Part shown: positions 5,497 through 11,451 of the stretch, in pieces
Layout: each line of letters opens with the position of its first letter
How positions within the stretch are numbered: the stretch's first letter is position 1
Assembly: GCA_964645785.1 (NCBI GenBank)
Contig: CAZYAV010000054.1
Coordinates: 1 to 11,451, forward strand
Direction of reading: 5' to 3'
Length of the DNA: 11,451 nucleotides
Source: CALWZE01 sp964645785
GTDB lineage: Bacteria > Bacillota > Clostridia > Oscillospirales > Ruminococcaceae
Notes under the pieces: generated by a model
Seen by the model: the letters and a program-made list of their open reading frames with translations, nothing else
Told to the model about the DNA's origin: nothing
The model's database searches: none
Program-made: the position numbers and the translations under genes

Positions 5497-6690
5497 ATGA
5501 GAAAATCCAGAATGTTCCGCATTTTGCTTGTGCTGGTCATGGCGGTTTCGCTGCTTGCGGCCTGCGGTTCCGGGGACAAGGAACCGGCGGACAGCGGGCA
5601 GGACACGGACGAAAAGAACAAGATCGGCGTCTTTGTCCCCCTGACCGGGGAACAGCAGCAGTATGGCGAGATGATCGCCAACGCGATCCGGCTGCGGGTG
5701 GACGAATACAACACCGCCAACGGCACAAACTTTGTCGTGGAGGTTTTTGACGACAAGGGCGACCCCAAAGAGGCGGTCAACGTGGCAAATCTGATCTGCT
5801 CCGACCCGGCGATGATCTGCGGGATGGGCAGCTACGCGTCCAGCTGCGTGCTTGCGGCCGCGCCGGTGTTTGAGGAAGCCGGCCTGCTGCTGTTCAGCCC
5901 GGGCGCTTCCCACGTGGACGTCCCCAGCGCGGGCAAGTATATCTTCACTTACGCCATGCAGATCACGACCGAGTGCAGGGAGATGTCCCGTGCGATTTCG
6001 AGCTGTACCGACAACGCGCCGCTCGGCATCATCTACCAGAACACCGACCACGGCATCCTGACCAACGACGCGGTGGTGGAGGCCTACCCGACCTTTGGCG
6101 GCGAGGTGGTTGCCTCCGAGACCTTTGTGCCCGGGGATACCAAGGACTTCAAGCCCCTGATCTCCAAGCTGAACGAGGCGGGCGCGAAAAACGTGTTTAT
6201 CAGCAGCGGCTATTCAGACGCGGCGCAGATTGTGCTTCAGGCGGCGGATCTGGGGCTCAGCTTCCAGTTCTTCAGCAACGCGCAGGTGATGCAGGACAGC
6301 TTTGTAGAGATTGTCGGCGACAAGGCGGAGGGCATGATTTCGACCAGCAGCATGCCGGTTTACCTGCAATCCACCCTCGACAACGAGGCGGCGTATAATT
6401 CGCTGGGCGAGAATGAGAAAGCGTTCGTTGAGAATTTCAAGGCGCAGAGCGGCGGCAAAAACCCCGACACCAACGCGGTGCTCGGCTACGATGCGACAAC
6501 CGTGCTGCTTGAGATGATCGCGGCTGTCGGCACGGACAGCGACGCGCTGGTCGAGGCGCTTCCGCAGTATCTCCAGCAGACAGAGGGCCTGCTTTGCGGC
6601 AAGGTGACCGAGTACAACGACAAAGTCCTTGCGCGGCAGGTTGGCCTGTATCAGCTGCAGGACGGCGCATTCGTGAAATACAGCGTATAA
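5497..6690 (+). CDS. HAAT-type ABC importer substrate-binding lipoprotein (LivJ/LivK-like)
   Basis: A 397-residue extracellular binding protein, anchored to the membrane by lipid. Residues 1-22 are a lipoprotein signal peptide with a positive N-terminus (MRKSR), a hydrophobic core and the lipobox LLAAC, so the mature protein starts at Cys23. An acidic Ser/Gly linker follows (to ~45). Then comes a type 1 periplasmic-binding fold of the Peripla_BP_6/LivJ class: the opening strand IGVFVPLTGEQQQYG, the ligand-pocket region GSYASSCVLAAAPVFEEAG with SPGAS, and the interdomain stretch YDATTVLLEMIAAVG. The start is set by AAAGGAG eight bases upstream. It is flanked on both sides by strong hairpins. 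Class is certain. The pocket residues are in the LivJ positions but diverge enough that leucine, isoleucine or valine should not be assumed; the operon partner suggests another carboxylate. Confidence 0.93.
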   Translation: MRKSRMFRILLVLVMAVSLLAACGSGDKEPADSGQDTDEKNKIGVFVPLTGEQQQYGEMIANAIRLRVDEYNTANGTNFVVEVFDDKGDPKEAVNVANLICSDPAMICGMGSYASSCVLAAAPVFEEAGLLLFSPGASHVDVPSAGKYIFTYAMQITTECREMSRAISSCTDNAPLGIIYQNTDHGILTNDAVVEAYPTFGGEVVASETFVPGDTKDFKPLISKLNEAGAKNVFISSGYSDAAQIVLQAADLGLSFQFFSNAQVMQDSFVEIVGDKAEGMISTSSMPVYLQSTLDNEAAYNSLGENEKAFVENFKAQSGGKNPDTNAVLGYDATTVLLEMIAAVGTDSDALVEALPQYLQQTEGLLCGKVTEYNDKVLARQVGLYQLQDGAFVKYSV

Positions 6691-6722
6691 AATCGGGTGC
6701 GGAGGCTTACCATACAAAAAAG

Positions 6723-6750
6723 GCGCGGGGCGGCTTTTGCCGCCCCGCGC
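6723..6750. promoter_or_regulatory. Strong intercistronic hairpin after the binding-protein gene
   Basis: Perfect 12-bp GC-rich stem (6723-6734 with 6739-6750) with a TTTT loop. On the plus strand the flank is TGTAAAAATC, so it is not a terminator for the operon. On the minus strand it is followed by CTTTTTTG, a canonical terminator form. A stable stem here would protect the 3' end of the binding-protein message, as known for other importer operons. Confidence 0.75.
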
Positions 6751-6793
6751 TGTAAAAATCAAAGCAAAACGCGGCGCACCGAAAGGGAGCACT

Positions 6794-7672
6794 ATGTTTA
6801 TACAGCAATTGATTAACGGCATTACAATCGGGTGCAATTATGCGCTTGTCGCAATCGGGTTTACGATGGTGTTTGGGGTTCTGCGGCTCGTCAACCTCGC
6901 AAACGGCTCGGTTTTTGCGCTGGGCGCCTTTTTCACCCTGACCTTTTACGCCGCCGTGCGGGGGCACTTCCTGCTCAGCCTGCTCTGCGCGGTTCTGTCC
7001 ACCGCGCTTGTGGGCGTGCTGGTGGACCGCCTGGCGCTGTACAGGCTGCGCAAAAAGAACGCGGCGCGCGTTTCGGGCATGATTACGACCCTTGCCATCG
7101 CGACGATTATCGACAACGCGATTGTCATCCTCTTCGGCAGCCAGACCCGCTCGTTCAAGCGGCCGGTGGATTTTGGCAACATCACCTTCGGCAAGGTGGT
7201 CATCGGCAGGCTGCAGATTTATATGCTGCTCTCCATCCTCGCGATTGTCGGGCTGCTCTCGCTGCTCATCTACAAAACAAAGCTGGGCAAATCCATGCTT
7301 GCCACCGCGCAGGACCCGGAGGCGGCCATGCTGATGGGGATCAACGTAAACCACATTATTTCCCTGACGTTCGCAATCAGCGCGGCGCTCGCGTGTTTTG
7401 CGGGCAGCATGATCGGCCTGTATTATCAGGCGATCGACGTGACGCTCGGCGCCTCGGTCGGCATGAAGAGCTTTGCGGCCGCCGTGCTTGGCGGGGTCGG
7501 CAATATCCCGGGCGCCTTTGTCGGCGGGGTTGTCATCGGTGTGGTGGAGACCTTTGTGGCGGTGTATGTCTCGTCCGGGCTGCGCGACGCCATTGCGTTT
7601 TCCATCCTGATTATTGTTCTGCTGATTAAACCGGCCGGCATCTTCGGCCGCAAAACAGTGGAAAAAGTGTGA
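6794..7672 (+). CDS. livH: HAAT-type ABC importer permease, LivH-like
   Basis: A 292-residue inner-membrane permease that pairs with the LivM-like protein to form the translocation path. It has about eight hydrophobic segments, starting at once with MFIQQLINGITIGCNYALVAIGFTMVFG. The LivH hallmarks follow: LVNLANGSVFALGA, the cytoplasmic coupling helix around QDPEAAMLMGINVNHI, and the closing VLGGVGNIPGAFVGG. The start at 6794 is chosen for AGGGAG four bases upstream; an in-frame upstream ATG at 6737 would translate through the 6723-6750 hairpin and adds a charged non-conserved extension. It ends 14 bases before the next start. The length is usual for LivH. Symbol given for family, not for proven leucine transport. 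Confidence 0.92.
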   Translation: MFIQQLINGITIGCNYALVAIGFTMVFGVLRLVNLANGSVFALGAFFTLTFYAAVRGHFLLSLLCAVLSTALVGVLVDRLALYRLRKKNAARVSGMITTLAIATIIDNAIVILFGSQTRSFKRPVDFGNITFGKVVIGRLQIYMLLSILAIVGLLSLLIYKTKLGKSMLATAQDPEAAMLMGINVNHIISLTFAISAALACFAGSMIGLYYQAIDVTLGASVGMKSFAAAVLGGVGNIPGAFVGGVVIGVVETFVAVYVSSGLRDAIAFSILIIVLLIKPAGIFGRKTVEKV

Positions 7673-7686
7673 AGGAGGGGAAAACT

Positions 7687-8709
7687 GTGTATCAGAAAAC
7701 AATTCGGTATCTTGCAGCGCACCAGAAGCCGGTCATCGCGGTGCTGCTGGCCATTGCGGCGGCGCTGCCATTTCTGCTCACCAATCAGTACGCAATCCGG
7801 CTGGTGATTCTGTCCATGCAGTGGATCTTCCTCACCCAGAGCATGAACCTGCTGGGCGGCGTCCTCGGCCAGATTTCCCTGGGGCATATCGCGTTTTACG
7901 GCATCGGGGCGTACACCTGCGCGATTCTCTCCAAAAACTTCGGGCTGCCCTCGCTGGTCACCTGGCTTGCGGCGATGCTGGTGGCGGGGCTGTTTGGGCT
8001 GGCGCTTGCGCTGCCGACCCTGCGGCTGAGCGGGTATTACCTGACCATTGTGACGCTGGGCTTCGGCGAGATTATCCGCCTGGTGGAGATCAACTGGGTC
8101 TCGCTGACCCGCGGGCCGCTGGGCATTCTGAACATCCCCAAGCCCTCCTTTTTCGGGTTCCAGATCAACTCCAACCTGCAATTCTATTTCCTGATTCTCG
8201 GCATCCTGATTGTCAGCACCCTGCTGCTGTGCCGGCTTGTCAATTCCCGGATGGGGCGCGCCGTCATCGCCACCAGGGAGGACGCCATCGCCGCGGAGGC
8301 GATGGGGGTCAACGTGTTCGGATACAAAACCATGGTGTTTGTGATTTCCGCCGCGATGGCCGGGCTGTGCGGGGCGTTTTTTGCCCAGTATACCAGCTAT
8401 ATCGACCCGACCTCGTTCAAGAGCGACCAGTCCACTCTGCTCATCATCATGGCGCTGCTGGGCGGCATGGGCAGCCAGATCGGCCCGTTTATCGGCGCGA
8501 TGATTCTGACCATTCTGCCCGAGATGATCCGTGAATTGATGGAGTACCGGATGCTGCTGTACGGCGTTGTGCTGCTGATTATCATGCAGGTGCGGCCGGA
8601 CGGTCTGCTCGGCGGGGTCAATCTGCGGTATGTGCGGCAGAAAATGCAGTTTGAAAACAGCCGCAAAGCCGCCGGAACGGCGGAAACGGGCGGGGAGGCA
8701 GAGACATGA
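7687..8709 (+). CDS. livM: HAAT-type ABC importer permease, LivM-like
   Basis: A 340-residue permease, second half of the membrane pore. Hydrophobic helices run from ~residue 12 onward, with the LivM signatures MNLLGGVLGQISLGHIAFYG (written in part: SLGHIAFYGIGAYT), LRLSGYYLTIVTLGFGEI, the coupling helix TREDAIAAEAMGVNVFGYK and GGMGSQIGPFIGA. The start is GTG 7687 with AGGAGGGG (7673-7680) six bases upstream; the earlier GTG at 7669 lies inside the previous stop region and has no RBS. Its stop overlaps the next start (ATGA at 8706), so the two are translationally coupled. The C-terminal tail (after ~325) is short, charged and poorly conserved. It is of usual size for Gram-positive LivM and shorter than the E. 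coli protein. Confidence 0.92.
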   Translation: MYQKTIRYLAAHQKPVIAVLLAIAAALPFLLTNQYAIRLVILSMQWIFLTQSMNLLGGVLGQISLGHIAFYGIGAYTCAILSKNFGLPSLVTWLAAMLVAGLFGLALALPTLRLSGYYLTIVTLGFGEIIRLVEINWVSLTRGPLGILNIPKPSFFGFQINSNLQFYFLILGILIVSTLLLCRLVNSRMGRAVIATREDAIAAEAMGVNVFGYKTMVFVISAAMAGLCGAFFAQYTSYIDPTSFKSDQSTLLIIMALLGGMGSQIGPFIGAMILTILPEMIRELMEYRMLLYGVVLLIIMQVRPDGLLGGVNLRYVRQKMQFENSRKAAGTAETGGEAET

Positions 8710-9467
8710 GCATACTGAAAGTTACCGACCTGACCCAGGTGTTCGGCGGCCTGGTGGCGCTGTCGGACATTAACATGACGGTGGAAAAGGGGGAGATACT
8801 GGGGGTAATCGGGCCGAACGGCGCGGGCAAAACCACCCTGTTCAACGCCCTGACCGGCATCATCCCGCCGACACGCGGCAAAATCGAACTGATGGGCGAG
8901 GATATCACAGGTATGAAGCCGCACATCATTTCGGGCAAGGGCTTTGCGCGAACCTTCCAGAACGTGCGCCTGTTCCGCAAAATGACCGTGCTGGACAATG
9001 TGCTGGTTGGGCTGCACAACCGAACCCGCGCAGGGCTGCTGGCCTCGCTGCTGGGTACCCGCGCGGCGCGGGCGGAGGAGCGGGAGGCGGAGAAAAAGGC
9101 GCTGGAGATTCTGCGGCTGCTGGAGCTGGACGAGTACCGGTACGAGCTGGCGGGCAGCCTTGCGTACGGCTTGCAGCGGCGGCTGGAGATTGCCCGCGCG
9201 CTCGCGACCGACCCGCTGATTCTTCTGCTGGACGAGCCGGTCGCCGGCATGAACGAGCAGGAGACGGAGGAGCTGCTTGCGATTGTCACAAAGCTCAAGG
9301 GTCTGGGGCTGACCATCATCATCATCGAGCACGACATGAAATTTGTCATGAACATCTGTGAGCGCCTGTATGTGTTCAACCACGGGGCAAAAATCGCGGA
9401 GGGTTCGCCTGCGGAAATCAAGCGCAACCCCACCGTGATTGAGGCGTATCTCGGAAAGGAGAGCTGA
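8706..9467 (+). CDS. livG: HAAT-type ABC importer ATPase, LivG-like
   Basis: A 253-residue cytoplasmic ATPase. Motifs in order: Walker A GPNGAGKT (36-43), Q-loop Q85 in ARTFQNVRLF, the LivG-specific ~20-residue insertion around 105-125, signature LAYGLQRRLEIARAL (152-166, in place of LSGGQ), Walker B LILLLDE with catalytic E177, and switch H209 in IEHDM. The A-loop phenylalanine F13 is at the usual position. All catalytic residues are present. The RBS GGGGAGG is 7 bases upstream, inside the end of livM. It partners with LivF on the two permeases. Confidence 0.95.
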   Translation: MSILKVTDLTQVFGGLVALSDINMTVEKGEILGVIGPNGAGKTTLFNALTGIIPPTRGKIELMGEDITGMKPHIISGKGFARTFQNVRLFRKMTVLDNVLVGLHNRTRAGLLASLLGTRAARAEEREAEKKALEILRLLELDEYRYELAGSLAYGLQRRLEIARALATDPLILLLDEPVAGMNEQETEELLAIVTKLKGLGLTIIIIEHDMKFVMNICERLYVFNHGAKIAEGSPAEIKRNPTVIEAYLGKES

Positions 9468-9470
9468 GAC

Positions 9471-10184
9471 ATGGGAAGCTTACTCGAGGTTGAAAATCTC
9501 CGGGTCAATTACGACCACATCCGCGCGCTGAAGGGCATCTCCCTGCACATCGACGAGGGGGAGGTGGTTGCGCTCATCGGCGCAAACGGCGCGGGCAAAA
9601 CCACCCTGATGCGCACGATTATGGGCTTGATTAAGCCGGTGTCCGGCAGCATCCGCTTCAAGGGGCAGGAGATTGCCGGCGCCGAGACCAAGAAAATTGT
9701 GCAGAGCGGGCTGGCGCTCGCGCCGGAGGGGCGCCGGATCTTCCCGGAGCTGACCACCCGCGACAACCTCGCGCTGGGGGGCTATTTCCTGCGCGACGCG
9801 GATCTGCAGCAGGAGATCGAAAAGCAGTACGAAATATTCCCGATTCTCCGGGAGCGGGAAAAACAGATGGCGGGCACGATGTCCGGCGGCGAGCAGCAGA
9901 TGCTGGCGGTTGCGCGCGCGCTGATGAGCCGCCCGACCATGCTGCTGCTGGACGAACCGTCGCTCGGGCTTGCGCCGCTGCTGGTCAGCGAGATTTTTGC
10001 CCTGATCGAGCAGATCCGCGCCAGCGGTACAACCGTGCTGCTGGTGGAGCAGAACGCCCGCATGGCGCTGAAAAACTCCGACCGCGGCTATGTGCTGGAG
10101 ACGGGGACAATCGCGATGGAGGGCTCGTCCGCCGAGCTGCTGGGCTCGGCCGTGGTGCGGGAGGCCTATCTCGGCGGGCTGTGA
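9471..10184 (+). CDS. livF: HAAT-type ABC importer ATPase, LivF-like
   Basis: A 237-residue cytoplasmic ATPase, the second of the pair. Motifs: A-loop Y14, Walker A GANGAGKT (37-44), the LivF-type APEGRRIF in the Q-loop region (84-91), signature MSGGEQQMLAVARAL (137-151), Walker B MLLLDE with catalytic E162, and VEQN at 192-195. In VEQN a Gln stands where most ABC proteins have the switch His; that change is normal for LivF. AAAGGAG (9455-9461) lies within the end of livG, nine bases before the ATG, with three bases between the genes. It is the last gene of the operon; the first U-tract terminator is ~400 bases on, inside a repeat. Confidence 0.95.
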   Translation: MGSLLEVENLRVNYDHIRALKGISLHIDEGEVVALIGANGAGKTTLMRTIMGLIKPVSGSIRFKGQEIAGAETKKIVQSGLALAPEGRRIFPELTTRDNLALGGYFLRDADLQQEIEKQYEIFPILREREKQMAGTMSGGEQQMLAVARALMSRPTMLLLDEPSLGLAPLLVSEIFALIEQIRASGTTVLLVEQNARMALKNSDRGYVLETGTIAMEGSSAELLGSAVVREAYLGGL

Positions 10185-10457
10185 GCGCCCGCGCGAGCTG
10201 CGCGGCCAAAGGCACGGGGCAGTGCGGGTGCCCACGTTGCGGCGAGAAAAGACGCACAGCCGTATTCTTTTGGCTTTTGCGCAATCCGGGCGCTTTTGAA
10301 CTGACCCGGCCGTTCGGCTTGGGGGCTGCCCGCGGCAGAACACGGTATGCCGGACGAAGAAGAACTGTGTAAAATGCCCTGTGAGCGGCCGGCCGCACAG
10401 AGACCCGCCGAGGAAAACCGGTTCACGGCACAAAAAATACGGCGCGGATTCGGACTT
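10185..10457. other. Non-coding spacer after livF
   Basis: No reading frame has an RBS or coding character. Inverted repeats: CCGCGC (10189-10194) with GCGCGG (10200-10205), five bases past the livF stop, and a perfect 12-bp palindrome GCGGCCGGCCGC (10385-10396). Neither carries a U-tract. No RNA family is recognised. Confidence 0.5.
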
Positions 10458-10625
10458 GCGCTTCAGCCAAAAGCAGGGGAATCGCGCGCAAACCGGGTGA
10501 AACGACGGCCACAAAAAATCGCGGGCGAAAACGCGGGCAAAGCGCCTGCGAAGCTTAGGGGAAGCCGGGGCTCGTTATAAAAATCAAGCGCGCCCGGGAT
10601 ATTGGGCGGCGCGCTTTTCCCGCCG
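10458..10625. repeat. Intergenic ~168-bp direct repeat, copy 1
   Basis: Begins GCGCTTCAGCCAAAAGCAGG and ends GCGCGCTTTTCCCGCCG. It recurs at 10678-10846. I count about 10 substitutions and three single-base gaps, about 92% identity by eye. The gaps are not multiples of three, so the unit is non-coding. It contains a terminator-like hairpin at 10586-10618. No target-site duplication or terminal inverted repeat is apparent. Confidence 0.9.
10586..10618. terminator. Terminator-like hairpin in repeat copy 1
   Basis: AAGCGCGCC (10586-10594) pairs with GGCGCGCTT (10608-10616), then TT; the minus-strand flank is TTGATTTTTAT. It is the first plausible terminator for the lactonase-transporter operon and could act from both sides of this convergent spacer. 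Confidence 0.6.
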
Positions 10626-10677
10626 TTTTGCGGGGCTTTCGCAGCCTCGCTTTGGCCGGCCGGCACGTATTCGGTTA

Positions 10678-10846
10678 GCGCTTCAGCCAAAAGCAGGGGG
10701 AGCCGCGCGCAAACCGGGCGAAACGGCGGCCAGAAAAATCGCGGGCAAAAACGCGGGCAAGGCGCCTGCGAAGCTTGGGGGAAGCCGGGGCTCGTTATAA
10801 AAAATCAAGCGCGCCCGGGATTTTGGGCTGCGCGCTTTTCCCGCCG
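10678..10846. repeat. Intergenic ~168-bp direct repeat, copy 2
   Basis: Second copy, 220 bases after the first at its left end. The 52 bases between the copies are not part of the repeat, so the unit is repeated with a spacer rather than strictly in tandem. The closest conservation lies around GGCGCCTGCGAAGCTT, AAGCCGGGGCTCGTTATAA and the hairpin flanks. Confidence 0.9.
10807..10839. terminator. Terminator-like hairpin in repeat copy 2
   Basis: AAGCGCGC (10807-10814) pairs with GCGCGCTT (10830-10837), then TT; minus-strand flank TTGATTTTTTAT. One G-to-T change at 10829 removes the innermost pair of the copy-1 stem. It is weaker than copy 1 and probably a back-up. Confidence 0.5.
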
Positions 10847-10981
10847 CCCTGAAGTGCGCACGGCCGGATTTCTGCCGTCACGGCATAGGCATTGGAAGCG
10901 GGTGCCCCAGCCCAAAAGCGCACATGACCGGTTTTCGGTCTGTCGGCGTGCGTTTGGGTTCCTTGTTTTTATAAAACAAGC
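10847..10981. other. Short spacer with two inverted repeats
   Basis: TGCCGT-C-ACGGCA at 10873-10885, and an AT-rich dyad CTTGTTTT (10962-10969) with AAAACAAG (10973-10980) just beyond the pckA terminator on the minus strand. No gene seen. Confidence 0.4.
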
Positions 10982-11021
10982 AGGAAAAAAGCAGCGGCTT
11001 CGGGTAACCCCGAAGCCGCTG
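10982..11021 (-). terminator. Intrinsic terminator of pckA
   Basis: On the minus strand a perfect 13-bp stem (11021-11009 with 11004-10992) with a 4-base loop is followed by GCTTTTTTCCT. It lies 38 bases after the pckA stop. Confidence 0.92.
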
Positions 11022-11059
11022 TCTGCTGCCTCTGATTAAATTTTGAGCGTTCGCGGCGG

Positions 11060-11451
11060 TTACAGCTGCGGCCCTGCGGACACCAGCGCCTTGCCGGCGT
11101 CGTTGCCCTCGTATTTGACAAAGTTCTCGATGAACCGGCCGGCCAGATCCTTCGCCTTGGCGTCCCACTCGGCGGCGTCCGCATAGGTGTCGCGCGGGTC
11201 GAGGATGCCGGAATCCACGCCGGGCAGCGCGGTCGGAACCTCAAAGTTGAAGTACGGAATCTTCTTGGTCGGCGCGTTCAGGATGTCGCCGTTGAGGATA
11301 GCGTCGATGATGCCGCGGGTGTCCTTGATGGTGATGCGCTTGCCGGTACCGTTCCAGCCGGTGTTTACAAGGTACGCCTTTGCGCCGTTCTTCTCCATCT
11401 TCTTGACCAGCTCCTCGCCGTACTTGGTCGGGTGAAGCTCCAGGAACGCCT
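11060..11451 (-). CDS. pckA: Phosphoenolpyruvate carboxykinase (ATP), C-terminal part
   Basis: The last ~129 residues of the ATP-dependent PEP carboxykinase (usual length ~530-540), which interconverts oxaloacetate + ATP and PEP + CO2 + ADP in the cytoplasm. In fermenting anaerobes it often runs in the carboxylating direction. The frame is open to the right edge, entering with FLELHPTKYGEELVKKM. The adenine/ribose-binding signature is clear: YLVNTGWNGTGKRITIKDTR matches the region of E. coli R449 and T455. A conserved PGVDSGILDPRDTY segment and a short helix-rich end follow. The ATG at 11398 is internal. Its own terminator follows, and it is convergent with the transporter operon. N-terminal and active-site residues are outside the window. 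Confidence 0.97.
   Translation of the reverse strand, partial: AFLELHPTKYGEELVKKMEKNGAKAYLVNTGWNGTGKRITIKDTRGIIDAILNGDILNAPTKKIPYFNFEVPTALPGVDSGILDPRDTYADAAEWDAKAKDLAGRFIENFVKYEGNDAGKALVSAGPQL

Noticed and set aside
6737..6793. Upstream start for the LivH-like permease
   Set aside because: It would begin in the loop of a strong hairpin, has no RBS and adds charged residues not found in the family; AGGGAG supports 6794.
10541..10580. Resemblance of GGGGAAGCCGGGG in the repeats to a cobalamin riboswitch box
   Set aside because: The rest of the conserved core is absent, and the element sits downstream of genes on both sides rather than in a leader.
10602..11039. 145-codon plus-strand frame in the convergent spacer
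   Set aside because: It runs through repeat copy 2 and three hairpins, its frame is not preserved between repeat copies, and it has no RBS or recognisable domain.
1..11451. tRNA, rRNA, CRISPR array, transposase or phage genes
   Set aside because: No cloverleaf, rRNA segment, regularly spaced short repeats, transposase-like protein or integrase was seen on either strand.

Overview
The window reads as a chromosomal segment of a GC-rich, spore-former-type Firmicute, most like the anaerobic gut Clostridia (Oscillospiraceae-like). This rests on strong AGGAGG-type ribosome binding sites, intrinsic terminators with U-tracts, sigma-A-type promoters, a Firmicutes-style GroEL tail, an ATP-type PEP carboxykinase, and a small Ser/Asn/Lys-rich protein of a kind seen in spore-forming Clostridia. 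The assignment is an inference; no rRNA or tRNA is present to fix it.

Left part (1-2609): the 3' two-thirds of groEL ends in a strong terminator. A spacer with an imperfect ~63-bp direct repeat follows, then a clear extended -10 promoter driving a DUF937-family protein. Opposite to it, and separated by a bidirectional terminator, lies an unlisted 44-residue Ser/Asn/Lys-rich mini-protein on the minus strand, with an excellent RBS and a promoter that resembles a mother-cell sigma-E site.

Middle (2610-4462): about 1 kb without a convincing gene holds two terminator-type hairpins. It is followed by a minus-strand GntR/FCD-type regulator and a compact divergent control region. That region has one promoter in each direction, a 58-bp dyad between the two -35 boxes, and a 21-bp operator-like palindrome at the expected start of plus-strand transcription.

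Main block (4463-10184): a five-step plus-strand operon encodes an SMP-30/gluconolactonase-type hydrolase, a lipoprotein substrate-binding protein, two LivH/LivM permeases and two LivG/LivF ATPases. This is a complete branched-chain-amino-acid-type (HAAT) ABC importer. Strong hairpins without U-tracts flank the binding-protein gene and probably set its mRNA level apart from the permease genes. The co-transcribed lactonase and the adjacent FCD regulator suggest that the imported compound is not a plain branched-chain amino acid but possibly a sugar acid, lactone or other carboxylate. The regulator would sense it, the importer would take it up, and the lactonase would act on it in the cytoplasm. 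This is the most interesting hypothesis in the window.

Right part (10185-11451): a non-coding convergent spacer carries two ~168-bp tandem-like direct repeats (about 92% identical by eye, ~220-bp period), each with a terminator hairpin. A pckA terminator and the C-terminal ~129 residues of PEP carboxykinase follow on the minus strand, running off the right edge.
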